This document shows, one piece after another, positions 25,501 through 34,444 of a DNA stretch of 64,000 nucleotides (position 1 is its first letter; each line of letters opens with the position of its first letter). The stretch spans positions 1 to 64,000 of the forward strand of contig UCIT01000073.1 in assembly GCA_900472625.1 (NCBI GenBank), given 5' to 3'. Below the pieces are notes generated by a model that worked only from the letters and a program-made list of their open reading frames with translations, was not told the DNA's origin and did no database searches. Source of the DNA: Hyphomicrobiales bacterium. GTDB lineage: Bacteria; Pseudomonadota; Alphaproteobacteria; Rhizobiales; Rhizobiaceae. The position numbers and the translations under genes are program-made.

Positions 25501-27988
25501 GCGTTCGATCGCGATGTCGGACCAACACGTTGCAATGAACTTCCTCCTGATCCTGCACCGATCCAAGCGCGCTGACCGTTGCAAGCGGCAGTCCTGCTGC
25601 ATCGCAGTTATACAACATTATGCTGAGGTTGGAGCGTTCATGGGGTTGGAGATCAAGATAGCGTTCAAGGAGCGCGCGAATCTGTTTCGCAGCTTCGCTT
25701 GGATCAACGTCGGTAGTGGCTTCCGACGGATCCCGAACGGGGCGCTCCATAAGGCTGTAGTCGTTGACGGTACTCGTTTCTGACAGAAGAACCGGCTCGC
25801 TACCATCGTAGCCGACCGATATTTCTGGATAAAGAGGGTGACTGAGCTCCTCGCGAAGATCACTGAAAAACAGCCGCGAGTCGCCGAAGTTTACGTCGAC
25901 GTCGGACAAAAGATAGTCCGCAAGACCTGCAACCGACCGCATTTTGGCTGCAACGCCCGCCAAGCGCAGCGGATGCCATGGTGCGACAATGGCCGACGAT
26001 GCACTTCCAAGGACGGCGACTGTACCGATACTTAAGAGCGGCTCCCACAAATCTCGACGATTGAGGTCCCCTAACGCTTCCTTCGCCAGGATGGCAAGAA
26101 GCTCACCATAGGCGTCCGCCTGCTCGATGAGGGCTGCGGACGCATATCCGGAGGATTGGAGCGCGTTGAGCGCTTCTGCATAGGTCTTGGCAAACCGTTT
26201 CCAGGCTTCGCCGATCGCCTCGGCGCCCGAGGCGCTTACCCGGCCAGCGCCCGCCGCTTCCTTCAGAGACTTCGGAAACTGCTTTGCGAAATCAGGGCCA
26301 GTGGTAGTGCGTGGGACAAGTGTGCCGGAATCTTGTCCGAAGGCAGGCTGCAGCGTCCCGGTGTCGCTGAGCGAAATCGACTGAAGTGCGCCCTTGCGGC
26401 TGACCGGCAGACGCGCGACAGTACTGCGGCTGAACGGTCGCTTGATCAGGCGACCGAGATCTTTCGGCATTTCGAGCCCTATCGCCGTCGGCTGGCCTGT
26501 CCAGACAAGCTGAACAGTTGCCCGATCGCGGCCTGCGGTGAGCGCCACGTCGAACTTGATCTGGAGCGCAGCTCGGGCAGTAGACTCGTTTCTCCGATAT
26601 TTTTTCTGGCGCTGCTTCGCTCGATCGAGTAGCTCTTCATAGGCAAAGAGGTGCGGAACATCCCACTGAACAGACGGCCCGAGGAGTGTTTGAAGTCCTC
26701 GATAGCGCAACCCAAAATAAAGACCGACATCAGCATTGAGGTCGAGCCAATGGTTGCGGGTTCGCCTCGCGGATTTGATTGAAAGGGTCCTTGTACTCCC
26801 TCCGAGATTGACTTGCCCGAACAGTCGCTCGACGACGCGCAAAAAACCTTCCAGGAAATCGGTGCATTCGATAGGTCTGCCAAAAACGAAGCGCTCCCAT
26901 TTGACCCGGAGGGCTTTATCCTCCCCAAGGTCATCTCGGTGAGCTTCGAAAAATTCGCGGTCGTCCTCACGGGTCTCTTTCAGAGAGCGGCCTTTGAGGA
27001 CCCGAAGATACTCTTCGTCGCTGCTGCTGAGACGGTCCGGAAAAGTGAATTCAAAGAAGTTAATAGTCTCCTGAGCGAGAGACGTTCTCCTGAGCTTGAT
27101 CCCAGAAAATAGCTGAAGGACGCTCTGGCCTTCCCACTCGAAGTAGCTCAAGGCTTCAGATGCCGCTCCCCAACCCGGCGCGGCGCTTATAAAGTCCTCG
27201 ATGGCAGCGTGAACATCGGCAGGAATGTCTTCGCGGACATCCTCGAAATGATCTCTGAGTTCCTCGCTCTCAATTAGTTGGCGATTGGGCCGCTGCTTGA
27301 CTAGCAATGGCTTACGCTCGGCGACCAGTTTTTCAAACAGCTTCTTCCAACGCCGCGACACTTCACGATCACGCTCGCCGAGACCCAGAAAGAAACCGCT
27401 GTCGCGAGGTAGGCGCAGGGCTGGGAGCGCCCAGCCAAGCGCGTCCAAGACAGGGACTGCGTCGCTTTCGATCCGAGCTCGAGTCAAGGCGACGTACGAA
27501 GCGATCTGATGGAGTGTCCAGTCATCAGCAGCGTTCAACCCCTTCAACGCTGCTTTCCAGGTGTCGATTTGGCCCTGGCTTAAGCCGAGACCTATGGCTG
27601 CAGCTTCTACCCAAGGCGCGGGCTCCTCAGTCAGCTGTTTAGCACCGATTAGGGTGACGTCCCCTAGGGAAGCACCTTGATCGTCATCGGTGTTTGCGAA
27701 GAGAAGTGCCGGACGATCACACTCGGCGTGTCGGATGGCGACCATCCGTTCATCTGTCATGACGCTTTCGGGCAGACCAAACGCGGCAACCAAGCTTCGC
27801 GGCAAAGCGATTTTAAGCAGATTGCCTGCTTTTGCGTCCAGTAGAAGCGACCGCGTAATGGCGGCCACCTGTTCACCGGTCAAGCGGTCGAGGAGATATC
27901 GCGCGACGCCGTCGTCCGGTGACAGTGCATCGAGCCGGAGGCGGATGGATGTTGCGCCTGCGGCGCCGATGAGGTCTGAGGGCTTCAC
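22562..27988 (-). CDS. sspH: SspH/DptH-like giant FtsK-type ATPase, restriction component
   Basis: The 1,808-residue protein has a C-terminal FtsK/SpoIIIE-type motor: Walker A GATGSGKS (about 1573-1580), the DPK segment HLIDPKMGVDY and Walker B YVFLIHDEFAEW (about 1673-1684), then HLIFAAQRPDANV. The 1,500 residues before it contain no domain I can name. DptH/SspH proteins use ATP hydrolysis and DNA cleavage to attack DNA lacking phosphorothioate marks. It is last in the minus-strand operon, overlapping sspG by 4 bases, and converges on sspD. The long size is typical. Confidence 0.82.
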   Translation of the reverse strand: MKPSDLIGAAGATSIRLRLDALSPDDGVARYLLDRLTGEQVAAITRSLLLDAKAGNLLKIALPRSLVAAFGLPESVMTDERMVAIRHAECDRPALLFANTDDDQGASLGDVTLIGAKQLTEEPAPWVEAAAIGLGLSQGQIDTWKAALKGLNAADDWTLHQIASYVALTRARIESDAVPVLDALGWALPALRLPRDSGFFLGLGERDREVSRRWKKLFEKLVAERKPLLVKQRPNRQLIESEELRDHFEDVREDIPADVHAAIEDFISAAPGWGAASEALSYFEWEGQSVLQLFSGIKLRRTSLAQETINFFEFTFPDRLSSSDEEYLRVLKGRSLKETREDDREFFEAHRDDLGEDKALRVKWERFVFGRPIECTDFLEGFLRVVERLFGQVNLGGSTRTLSIKSARRTRNHWLDLNADVGLYFGLRYRGLQTLLGPSVQWDVPHLFAYEELLDRAKQRQKKYRRNESTARAALQIKFDVALTAGRDRATVQLVWTGQPTAIGLEMPKDLGRLIKRPFSRSTVARLPVSRKGALQSISLSDTGTLQPAFGQDSGTLVPRTTTGPDFAKQFPKSLKEAAGAGRVSASGAEAIGEAWKRFAKTYAEALNALQSSGYASAALIEQADAYGELLAILAKEALGDLNRRDLWEPLLSIGTVAVLGSASSAIVAPWHPLRLAGVAAKMRSVAGLADYLLSDVDVNFGDSRLFFSDLREELSHPLYPEISVGYDGSEPVLLSETSTVNDYSLMERPVRDPSEATTDVDPSEAAKQIRALLERYLDLQPHERSNLSIMLYNCDAAGLPLATVSALGSVQDQEEVHCNVLVRHRDRTRLSGVYTELLERSENDPDAVVVSETSRNFMSKLRIGVMLDVAGASKTGPGREIDVAFLHDVVSRQAREQWFPVPALDDNPGLLEHVPARWSYRRVTAEDELKATSYLTCPRQPTAGWSYIDAVANVIRRQSHGQDEHYLPARQISFQDSGLKAMFDEVHELAEWVATYDDLLDKRQLAAQGINVIRYRRQRTHGRNMVVSSTSELRLLHVLVKRRLAELSLGFDDEHLAQLARRMIEDANAISGDIVLRAAKRGVSAGELIGLVLSRALVSEELGKDAAAAWFLLDDYAEWLGQKEEGIADILGISLSTGEDGSPKLRAIVTEAKYVDQSGAAEATRKSRSQLRQTISRIDDALFGDPGRLDRDLWLSRISDLLLDGTTALGQPNLLERVRDGIRRGAVPIDLRGYSHIFISGPASDASSFGEQEQLPDMQLGLQETFTREGVRQLLKAYAANLPLGVVRASLGETHIWNSTDFRSPAPRVEWTKVIPTDQASSLTEIVINHDYDEDDDEGDPEGGVILETIVESGDDHLLTSPVRDAADEPPVVALASGAEPTITGAPKALKVETKETAVERPPIHAPKDSSIEALIEARAQSARENSSEEQEWLESTAQKLRSALLSYNLQAKITETRLTPNAALIRFMGSDRLRVEDIEGRQSSLLTTHGLKLISISPLPGEIVVGVARPARQVVSLWDVWGRREINRNSAGLNTSFVLGLKELDGDILYLNLGGPFAGGQQHEPHTLVAGATGSGKSVLIQALLLDIAATNPSSLAHIHLIDPKMGVDYAAIERLPHLQGGVIVDQARAVQVMEGLVAEMERRYELFRSQGARDIRTFNSKVADSDRLPYVFLIHDEFAEWMLTEDYKAAVTSNVSRLGVKARAAGMHLIFAAQRPDANVMPMQLRDNLGNRLILKVASVGTSEIALGVKGAEQLLGLGHLAARLSGEPAIIYAQAPFLSDDDIDAVVDAICARDKPLGSGETEA

Positions 27989-29532
27989 TCGGATCTCGCT
28001 CTCTGAAATGGATTTTCGACGTAGGCACAGCTATCGGACAACCGTCGCAGCAATCCGAGGCTCGCTAGACGTTCCTCAAGCCTATGTGCGTTATCTGAAA
28101 AATCTTCTTGGTCGGCAGTGCCTGCATCTACGAAGGGCCGTGCCTGTGCGTCACCGATCACAATTCCGTACCGCTCGTGTAAGCGGATAAGAAAATCTTT
28201 GAATTCGATGCGGTTATCGACGCATGCCACTACCAATGTCTTCAACAGGCGATCGGTGGGTGCGTACCGCACTCGTCGGCTGGAGCGGCGCGACGAAAGC
28301 CCGACTGCACGTGACCAGGTCGCATGGATCTTGCCCACATGTTGTTTGTGTCGCGTTGTAGCCTTCGCGACTAGGGTCTCGATCAAGCTCTGCGGGTCGG
28401 TAGCCGCATCCTCTTCGTCGCCCTCGGGCCAGCCGAATTCCCGCTGCATCAAATCGCCGGCCCGAAGGACCGGATCTTCAGAACCAATAGCCTCCGCCCA
28501 GGCCGCCGTTTCACCGATACGGGTGATAAACCGCTCGATCGCAAGCTGGGGAAGCGTGTTGTTGTGCTGATAAGAATCCGCAGAAAGATCGCGCACCACG
28601 GACTTTTTGGGAGACACTATTTCGCAAACGAACTGGATGGGTTCTCGATCGAGCAGTTCTCGTGCCCGGTCCAGTTGGTAAAGGAGAAGATTGAGACCAG
28701 CCGTTGTGACGAGATGTGGGATCGCATCGTGACCGGGAATAGGCAGGTTCAAAATGGCGAGCCAGTCCTCGGCTAGCCGATCGAAAATTCGATGTTCGGT
28801 GCAGGGCAGAAATGCGCCACCGCGTTCCGCTCTAGCGAGTTGGGTGTCGCCCTGTAGTGCCCGAGCCATTCCGTCGTACGGTGCTGGGCTCTCGAGGAAG
28901 CGAGAGATCAGCAGTGAACGAAGACTGTCTGCATGCTTGCTTCGACACAACATCAAATAAAGGAGCTCGCCCGACCGCGCAAAAAAACGCCGGTCATTCG
29001 ACACGCTCCCGTTCGGCTTGACGTTGACGTCCTCGAAAAGCGCGTGGGGGCCGAAAGGAAAGACGAACTTTGAACTCCACCGCTTATTGCTCGTGCCCTC
29101 GATCGCGGAACCCTGGAGAAAATTCAAAACAGCCGCAAAATCTTCAAACGTCTCAAAGCGGTCACGGAGATAGCCGAAGTCTGGCTTGTCTATTCCACCT
29201 GCGCTTGCCGCCATTTTCTCAAGCCAGAGGGCCCATGCTGCCTCGTCTGATCGAGTTTCAGATCGCACCGTCATCACGTGTGGGTTGTTGAAGACAAGAT
29301 TGCGCAGGCGCAATTGCAGTTGCGGCTTGTAGGAAAGGGTATTTAGTCTTCCCTCGGTCAGCGCGCGGCCTTCTCGATGTTCAGCAAGAAGCACGGTGAG
29401 AAATTCTAGGAATGTGAGCCAGGGGGATTGCTCGTCATGGAGACGATGTCCCCAGATAGCTTCATCGATCCAGAACGCGGGGCCGGAGCGCTCTTCAGAT
29501 TCTGTCGGGCGGGCGAGAAATTCCATGATCAT
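27985..29532 (-). CDS. sspG: SspG/DptG-like accessory protein of phosphorothioate-dependent restriction
   Basis: The 515-residue product has no motif I recognise beyond its position. It lies between an SspF-like ATPase and an SspH-like ATPase with 4-base overlaps on both sides, so it fills the G position of the F-G-H restriction set. It is soluble, with an acidic C-terminal third. A second in-frame ATG at 29526 is possible (MEFLARP). Confidence in a role in restriction comes from gene order, not from its own sequence. Confidence 0.68.
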   Translation of the reverse strand: MIMEFLARPTESEERSGPAFWIDEAIWGHRLHDEQSPWLTFLEFLTVLLAEHREGRALTEGRLNTLSYKPQLQLRLRNLVFNNPHVMTVRSETRSDEAAWALWLEKMAASAGGIDKPDFGYLRDRFETFEDFAAVLNFLQGSAIEGTSNKRWSSKFVFPFGPHALFEDVNVKPNGSVSNDRRFFARSGELLYLMLCRSKHADSLRSLLISRFLESPAPYDGMARALQGDTQLARAERGGAFLPCTEHRIFDRLAEDWLAILNLPIPGHDAIPHLVTTAGLNLLLYQLDRARELLDREPIQFVCEIVSPKKSVVRDLSADSYQHNNTLPQLAIERFITRIGETAAWAEAIGSEDPVLRAGDLMQREFGWPEGDEEDAATDPQSLIETLVAKATTRHKQHVGKIHATWSRAVGLSSRRSSRRVRYAPTDRLLKTLVVACVDNRIEFKDFLIRLHERYGIVIGDAQARPFVDAGTADQEDFSDNAHRLEERLASLGLLRRLSDSCAYVENPFQRARSE

Positions 29533-31394
29533 ACTCGCACGATGACACGACGCGGCTGTGCCCGACCGTCTGGATTGATCTCAATAAATCGCAGCACCAG
29601 CTCTCCATCAGAAACCGCGTCATCTCCGTCCAGTTTACGGCGATTTTCGGTCTCCCGCAGGAGGCGCGCCTTGAAGGCCAACAAGTCCTCATGGCATTCC
29701 AGCGAAAAACTGCTCGGCAACGCCCCTTCAGCAACGCGCCCGAGAAACTCGAACCGCGTGGGTGATAGCGGCAGAATGACAGGTGCGATCTCGCTTCCCC
29801 GAACAAGTTTGACCGAAACGCCGAAATTGCCGCTCGCTTTGTCGAGAACGATGCTGACCTCCTCGCCGCCCGCTCTTGGAACAGAGATCATCTCGTCGAG
29901 AAGAGGACTTTGCTTTGACTGCGAGAAGCTCCCGGATGTGGCGAGTACGACCTCATCTTGGTTCTGGACCAGCATCCCGGTGAATACGCGGTTGAGACCA
30001 CGCACAATCATATTCAGCGCTTGCCGGGGAGCGGGCTGCCCGGCGGAAACTTTTCTGCATGTCTCAAGGTAAAGACCGGCGTAGCGAAAGACGCTCAAAT
30101 CCCAGAGGTCGTAGTCCTCGACCTTAGATTCGGGCATAGTGAAAAACAGCCGCTGCCGCTGTGCCCGAAGTGCGCCAAGAAACGCGAGCCGGTCATTGGG
30201 ATTCTCGCCTTCTAGATAGCTTCGTTGAGCATTGGCGTATGCAGGTGTCGCTCCATAGATCGGATCTGACACCACCAAGTCGAGATAGTCAGCCTGATAG
30301 GCTGGGTCATCAGCCCCATAGACGAGGAGGCTATCAACGCGGTTGCTCGTTTCCGCACCAATACCAAACGCATTCAGTTTCCGGAACAGCTCGGTTTTTT
30401 CGGCCCGGCTTGGTTTCAGATTTTCGCCGAAAATATTGCGGTAGATGCTAGCCAATTCAACTTGGCCTTTCTCCTGAATTCCGGGCACGTCCGCGCACGT
30501 CATCAATCCGTCGCGCGCCTCAGGGTGACCAAGCAAACTGTTGGCGATGAGTGCAAGTAGTTGGCGCACCGGGAAGTGGCTGCCATTGCGCTCGCTGAGT
30601 TCGACGATTGCTGCAAGGCGAGGTTTGAAAGGATCGGCGATGTCGCCCCCCGACAAACGCCGCCGGTTTTCAAAGATCGGACAGACGGCGCCGTCGGAGC
30701 GGATCGAGCAGCTGTCACAACCTGCCCAGCCCTCGTGCTGCGTGATAGCTTCGATGATGGCGGTCACCATTTGGGCCGCGGGAGATCGGCTCAGATCGCT
30801 GAGCTCAATGTTTATTCTGGTGTCTACGGTAGCACCGGTCACGAGAAGATCTTCGATGACGCTGCTGGCTCGTACGACTTCGGGCGTCCTTGGTGCGGCC
30901 TTCAACTTTTCAAGCAGTTGGCCATGATTGGCGGCCAAAAGATAAACTGTAGCCGAGCTAGCGTCGGCGATATCCATTGCGAGATGCGAAATAAGCGCAC
31001 CGCTCTCGTCGTCCCGCAACTCACTCAAATCCTTCACCACGACCAGAGTGCGGCCATCCGTCAAATTGAGCCGCTGTACTTTCTCGCCCTGGTTCCATGC
31101 GTCAGGGCTGCCGCCAAGCTCGATCCAAACCTCGCGACAATGGTACGTCTTGCCGTCCCCGGCAGTTCCGGTGATGATATGTGATACCGGGGCACTCCCC
31201 CGGAAATTTGCGACGAGCTTATCCCGAAGCGGTGCCGGGAGGGTGATCGGGCGGATTTTATGCCGACGTAAGGCCCGCTGAATGGACTCGTCGTACATAT
31301 TGTCGTTCGTCGGTATCGGTCCGTAGTTCCTAAGAAACCGAACCCACGCATGAGTAGATGGTATTTCTGACAAGCTCCGCCCCCACTGTTCCAA
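29529..31394 (-). CDS. sspF: SspF/DptF-like ATPase of phosphorothioate-dependent restriction
   Basis: The 621-residue protein has a Walker A HIITGTAGDGKT (residues 72-83), the GDGKT form being typical of DptF-like ATPases, and a small cysteine cluster GCDSCSIRSDGAVCPIF that may bind zinc. The start is a TTG at 31394; the next in-frame ATG is at 31298, inside the conserved-looking segment NYGPIPTNDNMYDES, so the longer form is preferred. It is first of the F-G-H operon. A gap of 230 bases separates it from the upstream nuclease gene, leaving room for its own promoter. Confidence 0.75.
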   Translation of the reverse strand: MEQWGRSLSEIPSTHAWVRFLRNYGPIPTNDNMYDESIQRALRRHKIRPITLPAPLRDKLVANFRGSAPVSHIITGTAGDGKTYHCREVWIELGGSPDAWNQGEKVQRLNLTDGRTLVVVKDLSELRDDESGALISHLAMDIADASSATVYLLAANHGQLLEKLKAAPRTPEVVRASSVIEDLLVTGATVDTRINIELSDLSRSPAAQMVTAIIEAITQHEGWAGCDSCSIRSDGAVCPIFENRRRLSGGDIADPFKPRLAAIVELSERNGSHFPVRQLLALIANSLLGHPEARDGLMTCADVPGIQEKGQVELASIYRNIFGENLKPSRAEKTELFRKLNAFGIGAETSNRVDSLLVYGADDPAYQADYLDLVVSDPIYGATPAYANAQRSYLEGENPNDRLAFLGALRAQRQRLFFTMPESKVEDYDLWDLSVFRYAGLYLETCRKVSAGQPAPRQALNMIVRGLNRVFTGMLVQNQDEVVLATSGSFSQSKQSPLLDEMISVPRAGGEEVSIVLDKASGNFGVSVKLVRGSEIAPVILPLSPTRFEFLGRVAEGALPSSFSLECHEDLLAFKARLLRETENRRKLDGDDAVSDGELVLRFIEINPDGRAQPRRVIVRV

Positions 31395-31467
31395 TAAGTT
31401 GTAGACGAAGAAGCGATTCGATCAATCGCGTTTCTCTTCAGAGGGACGCCTTGACGGGACCAAAGCC

Positions 31468-31480
31468 TGCTCTCAGAGCA
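31468..31480. promoter_or_regulatory. 13-bp palindrome upstream of sspFGH
   Basis: TGCTCT-C-AGAGCA is a perfect palindrome with one central base, located 74 bases upstream of the sspF TTG in the only gap of the minus-strand defence operon. It may be an operator, or the stem of a terminator for plus-strand transcription because TTTTATTT follows on that strand. No gene on the plus strand needs a terminator here. Confidence 0.4.
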
Positions 31481-31624
31481 CTTTTATTTAAGAAACGACT
31501 TATACCCGTGTAATGGCCTTGAGGGTCCGGCACCACGTCAGCGAGCAACAACCACCCTGGTTGCAATCAGCCTACCGGCATACCCAATCTCTCGAGACCC
31601 TCAAGGGAAACCCAATTTGAGCTC

Positions 31625-32671
31625 TTAAAGATTGTCGATGTAATCGTCTAGGCTCGAAACTGGGCATCTCATCACGCCCTTACCATTGAGCAAGCTCATA
31701 TGGTCGCCGGTGATATTGACCGAAGCCCTCTCAACCAAGCGCGGGCTTTCCGCGCCCGCAAATTTGACGAAGAGTTCTAATGTGTTGACGCCGACCGGCC
31801 ACGCGTCCGCGCTAAAACCGGTCTTTGCCCTAGCTGAAAGCTCAGCCTGAAACTCAACAGATTGGGCAGGCCCGACGACGAATTTGGAAAACGGACGGCT
31901 CTCGTCGCCGGTAATCATGTTCGTCGGCGCATAGATCATCCGCTGCGCGCCAGATGCGACCTGCACCACGAACCATTCAATGACCGCTGCACCTCTCCCG
32001 GCATTGAATGCTGACAAAGGAAGCCGCAATGTGAAAGCCCGCGATCCGGGCACCGGGGGAAGAAGATCGAAACTCCCCCACAGGATCTCGCAATTGGAGG
32101 CCAACCGTGCAGCCAGGGCTTGCGGGTAGGACGAGGTCAGCCAATGCAGCAACCAACCATCGAAGGCCTCACGGCTGACCTCCGTGCCAACGGATGAGCC
32201 GGTAAGGAGACGGCTGGCACAAATATCCACGAGTTCTTCGCGGATAGCGACCGGCACCGCATCGATCCCCTTGCTCGTCAAATATTTATCGAGCTTGGTC
32301 ACCGCCTGTTCCGTCAGGTCGAGAAGGCTGATCGAGCTCGGCGTGGGCACCTGCACATCGTTAAAGACGTTCGTGTTGAAAACGCCGGCGGCGACTGGCC
32401 CGGCGAGCCGTATTTCGTAAATTCGGGCGCGACCGGACTTCTTGAGGTCGTTTGCCCACCCCTCAACATCCGACTTGCCGATTACGTTCTTCGATGACTT
32501 GACCTGGACGAATCTGGTGTGATCGGCGTATTTCCACAGGATGTCGACCTTGTCATTCGACGAATCCGGTTCGAGCGTGACAGCGGTCCACGCGTTATCG
32601 AGCGCTACAGCATCGAGAAGACAGACCAGCGTCTGGACCGCGAAGCCGCGGATTGCCTCACGACCCCCCAT
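31625..32671 (-). CDS. DUF4297/Cap4-like nuclease-domain protein
   Basis: The 348-residue protein starts GGREAIRGFAVQTLVCLLDA and has a PD-(D/E)XK-type core: Glu34, Asp43 in KVDILW, and VQVKSS (Gln56-x-Lys58) with a following KSDVEGW segment. This layout matches the dsDNA endonuclease domain found in Cap4/DUF4297 proteins of anti-phage systems. The C-terminal 200 residues are unrecognised and could be a sensor or partner-binding region. It follows the GHKL ATPase gene by 2 bases and ends the three-gene operon. Metal-dependent DNA cleavage is inferred, not shown. Confidence 0.7.
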   Translation of the reverse strand: MGGREAIRGFAVQTLVCLLDAVALDNAWTAVTLEPDSSNDKVDILWKYADHTRFVQVKSSKNVIGKSDVEGWANDLKKSGRARIYEIRLAGPVAAGVFNTNVFNDVQVPTPSSISLLDLTEQAVTKLDKYLTSKGIDAVPVAIREELVDICASRLLTGSSVGTEVSREAFDGWLLHWLTSSYPQALAARLASNCEILWGSFDLLPPVPGSRAFTLRLPLSAFNAGRGAAVIEWFVVQVASGAQRMIYAPTNMITGDESRPFSKFVVGPAQSVEFQAELSARAKTGFSADAWPVGVNTLELFVKFAGAESPRLVERASVNITGDHMSLLNGKGVMRCPVSSLDDYIDNL

Positions 32672-32673
32672 CG

Positions 32674-34443
32674 TTATTCCTCGTCAGGTTCAAAAAAGTC
32701 TTTGGCCATTCGTCCCCAGTTCTGCCGGACCTCCTCAAGATTGGCACGGAGCTTATCGCTTCCAGCCTCGTCTTCCATGCGCGCCCAGGCAATCATCATA
32801 GACAATATCTGCTTAGCCAGAGGGTTAGTATCCGTGTCTTTCTGGAACTCGGCAAAGACCTTGCCATGCACTTCATGTCGTGTGTTGAAGGTCAATTTGA
32901 TGATGCCACCCGCTGAGGCAACATCAAACATTGCTGGCGTCGAGAGATCGGCGTGATGGACGTAAAATTTCTTCTGGCTCTTGACGTAGTCGACAGCTAC
33001 AGTGCGGGCGGCTGACTCATCCACGCCGTCTTCGAGCATGCTTACCATCATAGCGCGGGCCCGGACGTCCTCCGGTTCTTCTTCTTGTCGGTCGCTCTTG
33101 CCGGTATCACCGATACGCTCGCGTCGTTTGTTAACGGATTGGGTAGCAGCAGCCTCAACCTTGGACGCGAGTGTGTCGCTCTTGCGGGTTCCGCTGTTAC
33201 CCTCTTTCATTTTCTTGATCTTAGCCCGCATCGCGTCCAAGAACTTCTCGACCTCGTCGCTGATATAATACATCGGCAAACGTGGGTCCCGTTCTGCCTC
33301 AAGCATGCGCTTGTAATCTGCAGGCGACATGCGCTCGACTTCAGCGTCGTCATCAAGCGATAGTCGGTGAAAACCGGTTGCAGCCTGCTTGTTGTTGGTC
33401 ACCCCAAAAAGGTCATCGAGTGCCGGCGGAAATTCGACCTCTACCCCCCACCAACGCTCGCGCACATCGACAATCTCGAAGGATTTGTTAAGCTCGAGCT
33501 CCCGATCGGCCCGCATGACCGATATTCCCTGATTTCGCTTTGCGTGCTTGCCGATCTCGCTATTGCCGCCCGCAGCGCGAGCTTCCGGCGTGCACATCGA
33601 GGCTCGGATCATGACCTCGTGAACGCCACCCCGGAATCCGACCGATAACCGGTGCGCGGATTCATATGGAACAAACGCTGGCACCTGGTCATAGGGCGTC
33701 GGGCAATTGGTGCCGGTCATCAGATAAAGTGGATCGTTCGGGCGCACAAAACTTTCCCAGCGTGACGAATATTCGCCCCGAGCGGTGCTGTAAGCGGCAA
33801 GACGCACTCGTACTTCATTGCGCTTAATGAAGCGGCGGTAGACTCGGCCGACCATGAATTCGACATGCCGGAGTAACGTTGTACTTTGCTTCCAACTCAC
33901 CCGGTCTAGATCGCTCCACACAACAAGGGTGCCGCTCGCCGACATGGGATTTAAAAGCAGATTGAGCCATTCGGATGGGACAGTCGATGGCGTCGGCTCA
34001 GGAACCTCCTTCAAATGGCCATCAGCGATTTCGACGACATCGAGATAGGACCACAAGACAAGACCGTTCTGCCAAGACCAGACGTCGACACGCGTCGCTT
34101 GAGAGATCGACGAATTTGGCAGCCCCATCCCAAACTTGCCAATGCCGGTCTGTTTGCTCTTGTCCAGGCGGGTACCATTTCCGAACTGCAGAGCTTTTCG
34201 AAGAACTTCCGCGGACATACCCCCGGCGTTGTCGATTACGCCAATCTTTGCGATCCGGGGTCGCGCGCCATCTTCCTGAGCCTCCTCGATGCATATGATT
34301 TCAACCTGAGAGCTAATGCCGTTTTCCAGTCCCGATTGAACCGAATTATCGATCAACTCGGCCAGCGCATGGGCGGTATCGCGATAGCCCGAGCTGCGCA
34401 TCGCGGATATAGAAAGGTTCTGTGGTATGACCGGAAATGACAT
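32674..34443 (-). CDS. GHKL (Hsp90/MutL-like) ATPase
   Basis: The 589-residue protein has all three ATP-lid motifs of GHKL ATPases: N box ALAELIDNSVQ (Glu29, Asn33), G1 box DNAGGM (71-76) and G2 box GIGKFGMGL (100-108). After the ATPase core, a Lys-rich, coiled-coil-like stretch (about residues 400-460) leads to a C-terminal domain. Such ATPases work as ATP-driven clamps in mismatch repair, chaperones and several defence systems. The gene sits between a helicase-like gene (1 base upstream) and a nuclease gene (2 bases downstream), so the three act as a unit. Confidence 0.83.
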   Translation of the reverse strand: MSFPVIPQNLSISAMRSSGYRDTAHALAELIDNSVQSGLENGISSQVEIICIEEAQEDGARPRIAKIGVIDNAGGMSAEVLRKALQFGNGTRLDKSKQTGIGKFGMGLPNSSISQATRVDVWSWQNGLVLWSYLDVVEIADGHLKEVPEPTPSTVPSEWLNLLLNPMSASGTLVVWSDLDRVSWKQSTTLLRHVEFMVGRVYRRFIKRNEVRVRLAAYSTARGEYSSRWESFVRPNDPLYLMTGTNCPTPYDQVPAFVPYESAHRLSVGFRGGVHEVMIRASMCTPEARAAGGNSEIGKHAKRNQGISVMRADRELELNKSFEIVDVRERWWGVEVEFPPALDDLFGVTNNKQAATGFHRLSLDDDAEVERMSPADYKRMLEAERDPRLPMYYISDEVEKFLDAMRAKIKKMKEGNSGTRKSDTLASKVEAAATQSVNKRRERIGDTGKSDRQEEEPEDVRARAMMVSMLEDGVDESAARTVAVDYVKSQKKFYVHHADLSTPAMFDVASAGGIIKLTFNTRHEVHGKVFAEFQKDTDTNPLAKQILSMMIAWARMEDEAGSDKLRANLEEVRQNWGRMAKDFFEPDEE

Positions 34444-34444
34444 T

